Source of the DNA: Myotis daubentonii
Lineage: Eukaryota > Chordata > Mammalia > Chiroptera > Vespertilionidae
Length of the DNA stretch: 64,000 nt
Reading direction: 5' to 3'
NCBI RefSeq assembly: GCF_963259705.1
Contig: NC_081848.1
Location: 51,855,408 to 51,919,407 of the forward strand
In this document: positions 12,401 to 64,000 of the stretch, piece by piece
Layout of the letters: every line of letters starts with the position of its first letter
How positions within the stretch are numbered: position 1 is the stretch's first letter
Notes under the pieces: generated by a model
Told to the model about the DNA's origin: nothing
What the model saw: the letters and a program-made list of their open reading frames with translations, nothing else
Database searches by the model: none
Made by a program: the position numbers and the translations under genes

Positions 12401-12779
12401 TCTTCAACCTGGTTTGGAGCTGGAGTTCCTTGTAAGGTACCTGTCAGCTTCTTCCTTTGGGCCAGCTCACTTTGTGCTTTTAAAATACGAGTTCTCAAAA
12501 TGTTTTGCAAATTTTTTATAGTGTCTTCATTTCATTATGCAAGGTTTTTCTTGCAGGGGATGCTGGGTATGAAAGGACAGTCAGGGAAGATAGGACAGAC
12601 TTTGCCTGGGCTGCTGAGAGAGGGACCAAACTGGGCAAAAGTAGGTTTATAGTTGTGAGTACACGAAACAAAGTTTATTCTTTTATTGTTATTTATTAAT
12701 TATGATGTTATTTTTCCTACGAACAACTGTAAACTTATTTTACTCCCCTCTCCCCACTCCCGTATAGTCTGGGGAAGTA

Positions 12780-12943
12780 CAGTGGGGCCTTGACTTACAA
12801 GTTTAATTCGTTTGAAACCGAGCTCGTTAAGGAGCTCGTTAACTCAAATTACTCTATCAACTCAATGCAAAAAATCGGTGGAGAGACAGCTGGTATCTCA
12901 AAAAGCCCGTTAGTCGGGACACTCGTAAGTCAAGGCCCCACTG
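12780..12943. mobile_element. Tc1/mariner-type (Tigger-like) MITE, 164 bp
   Basis: Inverted ends CAGTGGGGCCTTGACTTAC (one differing position further in), flanked by the TA target dinucleotide (12778-12779, 12944-12945). Highly palindromic, no coding capacity. Ends 450 nt before the BMAL1 start exon. Confidence 0.85.
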
Positions 12944-13401
12944 TATACTGTCTACTTGCTTATGACATTTACAAAAATTGTATCAAAAATACAAAGATAA
13001 CAAGTAAATCATCTATTTCATTGATTTGATTTCTTGGTTGGAAGAAAATGAAGTTAGGACTCTCATAGAACATCTGGGACACTTGGTCCCCTAGGGGGGG
13101 AAGCATGGGCCGTAGCTCCCGGAGCCCTGGGCTCTGGTTTAGTTCTTCCACGCCCACACCTGGGTCCTCCGGGGTTTTCATCAGGAAAACGCACAGTGAG
13201 CCTAAATCACCTGTACTAGCGCTAAAGTAGGCACGCTGCTCTTCCCTTCCTGCCAAGCGCCTGTTCCAGGGGCTGGGTGAGAGGTGTGGGTGCTGCAAAC
13301 AGGACCCTGTCGCTGCCCAGCACCACCTGAGCCCTCCAGCATTTAGGGCCCGTGGAAATAAACTCGCCTCTGTGCCTCCTTGTCCCAATTCCAGACTCCC
13401 A

Positions 13402-46878
<33,477 letters not shown>

Positions 46879-47385
46879 ACACTACGTGTTGCTTTAGCAA
46901 CAGCTACAGTATCAAAGTGCATTACTGGTGGAGCTTTACAGTCTGCGAAGCTTACTGGGTAAGGAGAGAACAGCTTTTATGTACTGTCTTCATAAAAGCC
47001 ATCTCAGAGCCATTGATACAAGTCAATCTTACTATGTGTAACTTCAGACACAATGGAACTAAGCCTGCTCCAGTATTTCCTCATCATTGATTGGGCTAGC
47101 TGTGGATAGCTTGCATTAATTGTATATTTTGGATTCTGTTTGTGTTGAATTTTTTAATCATTGTGCACAGAAGCATCATTGGTAGCTTTTATATGCAAAT
47201 GGTCATTTCAGATGTATGGTGTTTTTACACTACAAAGAAGTCCCCCATGTGGATATTTCTTATACTAATTGTATCATAAAGCTGTTTATTCTTCCTTGTA
47301 AGAATCCTTTACTATAAATATGGGTTAAAGTATAATGTATTAGACGTTAAATATTTTTAATAAATGTTTCCCTTGTTCTATAAAT
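46879..47385 (+). other. BMAL1: BMAL1 3' UTR
   Basis: AT-rich sequence of about 0.5 kb from the stop to the AATAAA at 47359-47364. The cleavage site is estimated at 47375-47390 from the signal position and the following T/G-rich stretch. No repeat is visible in it, in keeping with a conserved UTR. Confidence 0.85.
47359..47364 (+). terminator. BMAL1: BMAL1 poly(A) signal AATAAA
   Basis: Canonical hexamer about 480 nt after the stop codon, followed by TGTTTCCCTTGTTCT, a plausible downstream U/GU-rich element. Confidence 0.85.
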
Positions 47386-47389
47386 ACTG

Positions 47390-47955
47390 TTCACATTTCA
47401 GATAATTATAAAAACGTGCTACAGGGCTGGTTCATCAGTTTTCTCCCGTGGGTTTTAAGGATGATCCATGCCAATTCTGGAACTGGCATCATTCCTATGT
47501 TAAAAGATTAGCTATTTTGTTAAAGTAGTTAATCTCCAAATTGCTGCAATTTAGATGTTACACAAAATTCAACCGTAGACACAACAAACACCTCCCCCCA
47601 AACCCAAAGCACCTGACTGCTACATCTGGTTCCTTCTTCATGGGTCACAGAATAGTTCTTAAAAATATCATTTGTACAAGTAATAATACAAAGCAGAGTA
47701 AAAATGGGAAAAGCACCGAACTAGTGTCAGAAACTGGCTCTGAAACTTACTGTATGATCTAGTCAAGGTATTTCAGGCTGAACTAGAAAATGCCATCCTT
47801 TCAGATCTATTTTATGATTGGTAGGGAATCTAAGTGCCTCATCACATACATACCAAATTGAGTCCATGCGCTGCTTTGTTTTCCAATTATATTGACACCA
47901 TGAAGACACGAAGTCTGCTAATTATGAGTAAAAATGGTCAAGGTTATAAAGTTGA
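47390..47955. other. Intergenic gap between convergent 3' ends
   Basis: About 0.57 kb between the two predicted cleavage sites. It holds a probable MIR fragment (about 47715-47840) and otherwise AT-rich unique sequence. Confidence 0.7.
47715..47840 (+). repeat. Probable MIR fragment
   Basis: AACTGGCTCTGAAACTTACT and CAAGGTATTTCAGGCTGAAC suggest MIR; it sits between the BMAL1 and BTBD10 3' ends. Confidence 0.5.
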
Positions 47956-47959
47956 TCAG

Positions 47960-48768
47960 AAACATTAAACAATGGAATTTTATTTTGATGAAAAACTCGA
48001 GTTTACAATCATTTAGTAAATGAAGAGCAAACACTTCATTTTCCTAACCCATAACTCTTATGAAAAAAATTAGTAAATAAATATCTGTGAACAGATTAAG
48101 GGTAAGGCAGACTGGATAATAAACCACCCCTGATGTTCACACTCCCTGCGTGTGACTCACTCTAAAAGGGTGAAGCCGGCACTGGAGATAACTGAACTCT
48201 TAAGATATGGGCACTGAATCTCATTCTAATCATTCAGAAAGCCCAATGATAAATATTTTTTTGCTCATCATGGGCAGTAAACTATACACATTTTACTGAA
48301 GGAATACTTTGATAGAAGCACTTAAAGTTACATTGTGCATCACAACTATAAAAATGGCTTCAACAGTTCCATTTAACCACCATTTATAAAGTGCAACTAT
48401 GTAATATTCTGCATTTTATCTGGGGTGTGACATAACAATCTAGACCGAAAGTACCCCAGCTGCCAATTTCCACCACCACGTCTGAAAAGATCTAATTGTG
48501 TGAAAAAGGACTGTCCCCCATACAAAGAACCAATTTCACAAACCTACTGGTAAACAAATACATTTATGTAACTAGAACCTCAGGATGCTAGAGTTGTATG
48601 CATTTTAAAAACCATTCAGCTACCTTTGGTCTTTAAAAAAGCCTACACTGCAATATCCTAAACATGATGTGCATCTCATGATGAAGAGAGTGGCCTTGCA
48701 GTGCAGAATGAGGAGAGTGCAGCGTCACCATGAACAGTAGCATGCTGTGGTTTCAAGGAACATCGGCA
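47960..48768 (-). other. BTBD10: BTBD10 3' UTR
   Basis: About 0.8 kb from the TGA to the only AATAAA seen on this strand (47979-47984). AT-rich and free of recognisable repeats. The end is estimated from the signal, not observed. Confidence 0.75.
47979..47984 (-). terminator. BTBD10: BTBD10 poly(A) signal AATAAA
   Basis: TTTATT on the + strand reads AATAAA on the BTBD10 strand, about 785 nt beyond its stop codon. No other canonical hexamer lies between it and the stop. Confidence 0.75.
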
Positions 48769-63029
<14,261 letters not shown>

Positions 63030-63300
63030 CTAAAAAAAAAAAAAAAAAAAAAAGGCAAGAATGAATAAAACATTTGTAAAACATTTGGAGCATGAGGTAG
63101 CCAAAACTTATTATTAAGGCCCAATTGCTTCACTGACTCACCCAGTCATAAAATTATTTAATAGCAGGTAAGATAAAAATCTAAATCTCCCCATTTACAT
63201 ATCTCTCTACTATGCCATGCTAAATCATATGTATTTCCCCCCTATGAGTTATTTCTTTATGTCACTACCACATATTTTTAAGTTGTTTTTTAAGAACCTA

Positions 63301-63303
63301 CAT

Positions 63304-63342
<39 letters not shown>

Positions 63343-63344
63343 TT
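63301..63344. repeat. TTTA microsatellite
   Basis: About 11 TTTA units, most likely grown from the tail of the reverse SINE at 63345. Confidence 0.95.
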
Positions 63345-63582
63345 CCTCACCTGAGGATATTTTTCCATTGATTTTTAGGAAGAGTAGAAGAGAGAGGGAA
63401 AGACAGAGAGAAACACTGATGTGAGAGAAACACATTGATTGGTTGCCTCCTGCACACACCCTGACCAGGGCCCGCACGGGGGAGGACCCTGCAACCAAGG
63501 TATATGCCCTTGACCAGAATCAAACCCAGAACCCTTTGGTCCGCAGACTGACTCTATCCACTGAGTCAAACCGGCTAGGGCA
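63345..63582 (-). mobile_element. Ves-like SINE (reverse) with TTTA tail
   Basis: Reverse copy ending in CAAACCGGCTAGGGC. Its tail is the TTTA microsatellite at 63301-63344. Likely TSD TTTTTTAA on each side. In the BTBD10 intron upstream of the BTB exon. Confidence 0.87.
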
Positions 63583-63644
63583 TAAGTGTTTTTTAAAGTA
63601 AGAAAGTTGAATAACGTATTTTAAGTTACCTTAATTACCTAGAG

Positions 63645-63718
63645 CAAGCATGTCAAACTTGCGGCCAACAGGCCACATACCTCGTTTAAACCTGCTGGCA
63701 GCGAGTTTGACATGCTTG
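63645..63718. mobile_element. Ultra-short hAT-like MITE, 74 bp
   Basis: Ends CAAGCATGTCAAACTTGC and GCGAGTTTGACATGCTTG. No clear TSD. Second copy of the family seen at 5004. Confidence 0.78.
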
Positions 63719-64000
63719 AAGAGAATTGAGCAAAATTTAAAGTTTTTAGTAAAGAACTTCAAAGTCATATCCAACTATTAAAACATGTAAAATAGAATGC
63801 ACAATTAGATATTATTCTTCCACATACTATCCTTTGTATTTCCCATATTACTATAATCAATCAATAGTAATTATTTCAACTCTACTTAAAATGTTATTAG
63901 GGGCTGGCCCCAGCATTACAAATAAGTTACTTCATAGCTAAATTATGAAAATATTCCTTACTTGTCAACTCCTTGGGGGTCAAATGGAAGTAATGGCAGC

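Larger units (their letters stand above)
1..13394 (+). other. BMAL1: Upstream intron/leader region of BMAL1
   Basis: Besides the elements listed separately, 240-950, 1110-1735, 3990-4500, 5095-5935, 6575-9400, 9630-9950 and 10085-10380 hold no repeat or gene I can name; they look like ordinary intron. 8040-8620 is G-rich and may be an old repeat. No CpG-island-like promoter was seen. Confidence 0.6.
63030..64000 (-). other. BTBD10: BTBD10 intron, continuing past the window
   Basis: Starts with a 21-nt A run (T run on the gene strand) that forms the polypyrimidine tract, then the TTTA-tailed SINE and the short MITE. No further exon to 64000. Confidence 0.7.

Noticed and set aside
1..13394. 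BMAL1 promoter with RORE elements
   Set aside because: No CpG-island-like region or clear RORE pair was seen; in mammals the promoter lies far upstream of the start-codon exon, so it is probably outside the window.

Overview
This is a mammalian nuclear genome window, almost certainly from a vespertilionid bat. The genes are a typical vertebrate pair with GT-AG introns. The repeats are bat-specific: many tRNA-derived Ves SINEs, non-autonomous HeliBat-type Helitrons (termini TCCTATATAATAAAAGG and GGGCCTCTAGT), short hAT MITEs and a piggyBac-type element. Genus and species cannot be fixed from the sequence alone.

Bases 1 to about 47,390 hold most of BMAL1 (ARNTL) on the + strand. All 16 coding exons are present (13402 to 46878), every junction keeps frame, and they join to 1881 nt (626 codons plus stop). 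About 13.4 kb upstream of the ATG is 5' intron or leader sequence, with two unproven candidate non-coding exons (4515-4558 and 9955-10079). The promoter is not in the window. BMAL1 is the bHLH-PAS partner of CLOCK/NPAS2 at E-boxes. The basic-helix residues, PAS-A, PAS-B, the SUMO site K259, the acetylation lysine K538 and the C-terminal activation/CRY-binding tail are all readable. Three details stand out: a GC-AG intron after coding exon 13, a TAG-CAG tandem acceptor at exon 9, and exon 12, which looks unusually divergent.

Bases about 47,960 to 64,000 hold the 3' half of BTBD10 on the - strand: the last four coding exons (246 codons plus stop) and the 3' UTR. The two genes converge tail to tail with about 0.6 kb between their poly(A) signals. 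This matches the known mammalian BMAL1-BTBD10 neighbourhood. The two proteins are not known to share a pathway; the arrangement is positional.

The remaining sequence is introns filled with repeats of different ages: old MIR and L2 fragments, old hAT and Tc1/mariner MITEs, and younger bat insertions with readable target-site duplications. There are nested and clustered cases: piggyBac inside a Ves SINE tail, a Ves SINE beside an L1 3' end, tandem Helitrons at 40.5-41.9 kb and opposed Helitrons at 57.3-58.0 kb. I found no CRISPR array, operon, true tRNA or rRNA gene, endogenous retrovirus or wholly new gene system.
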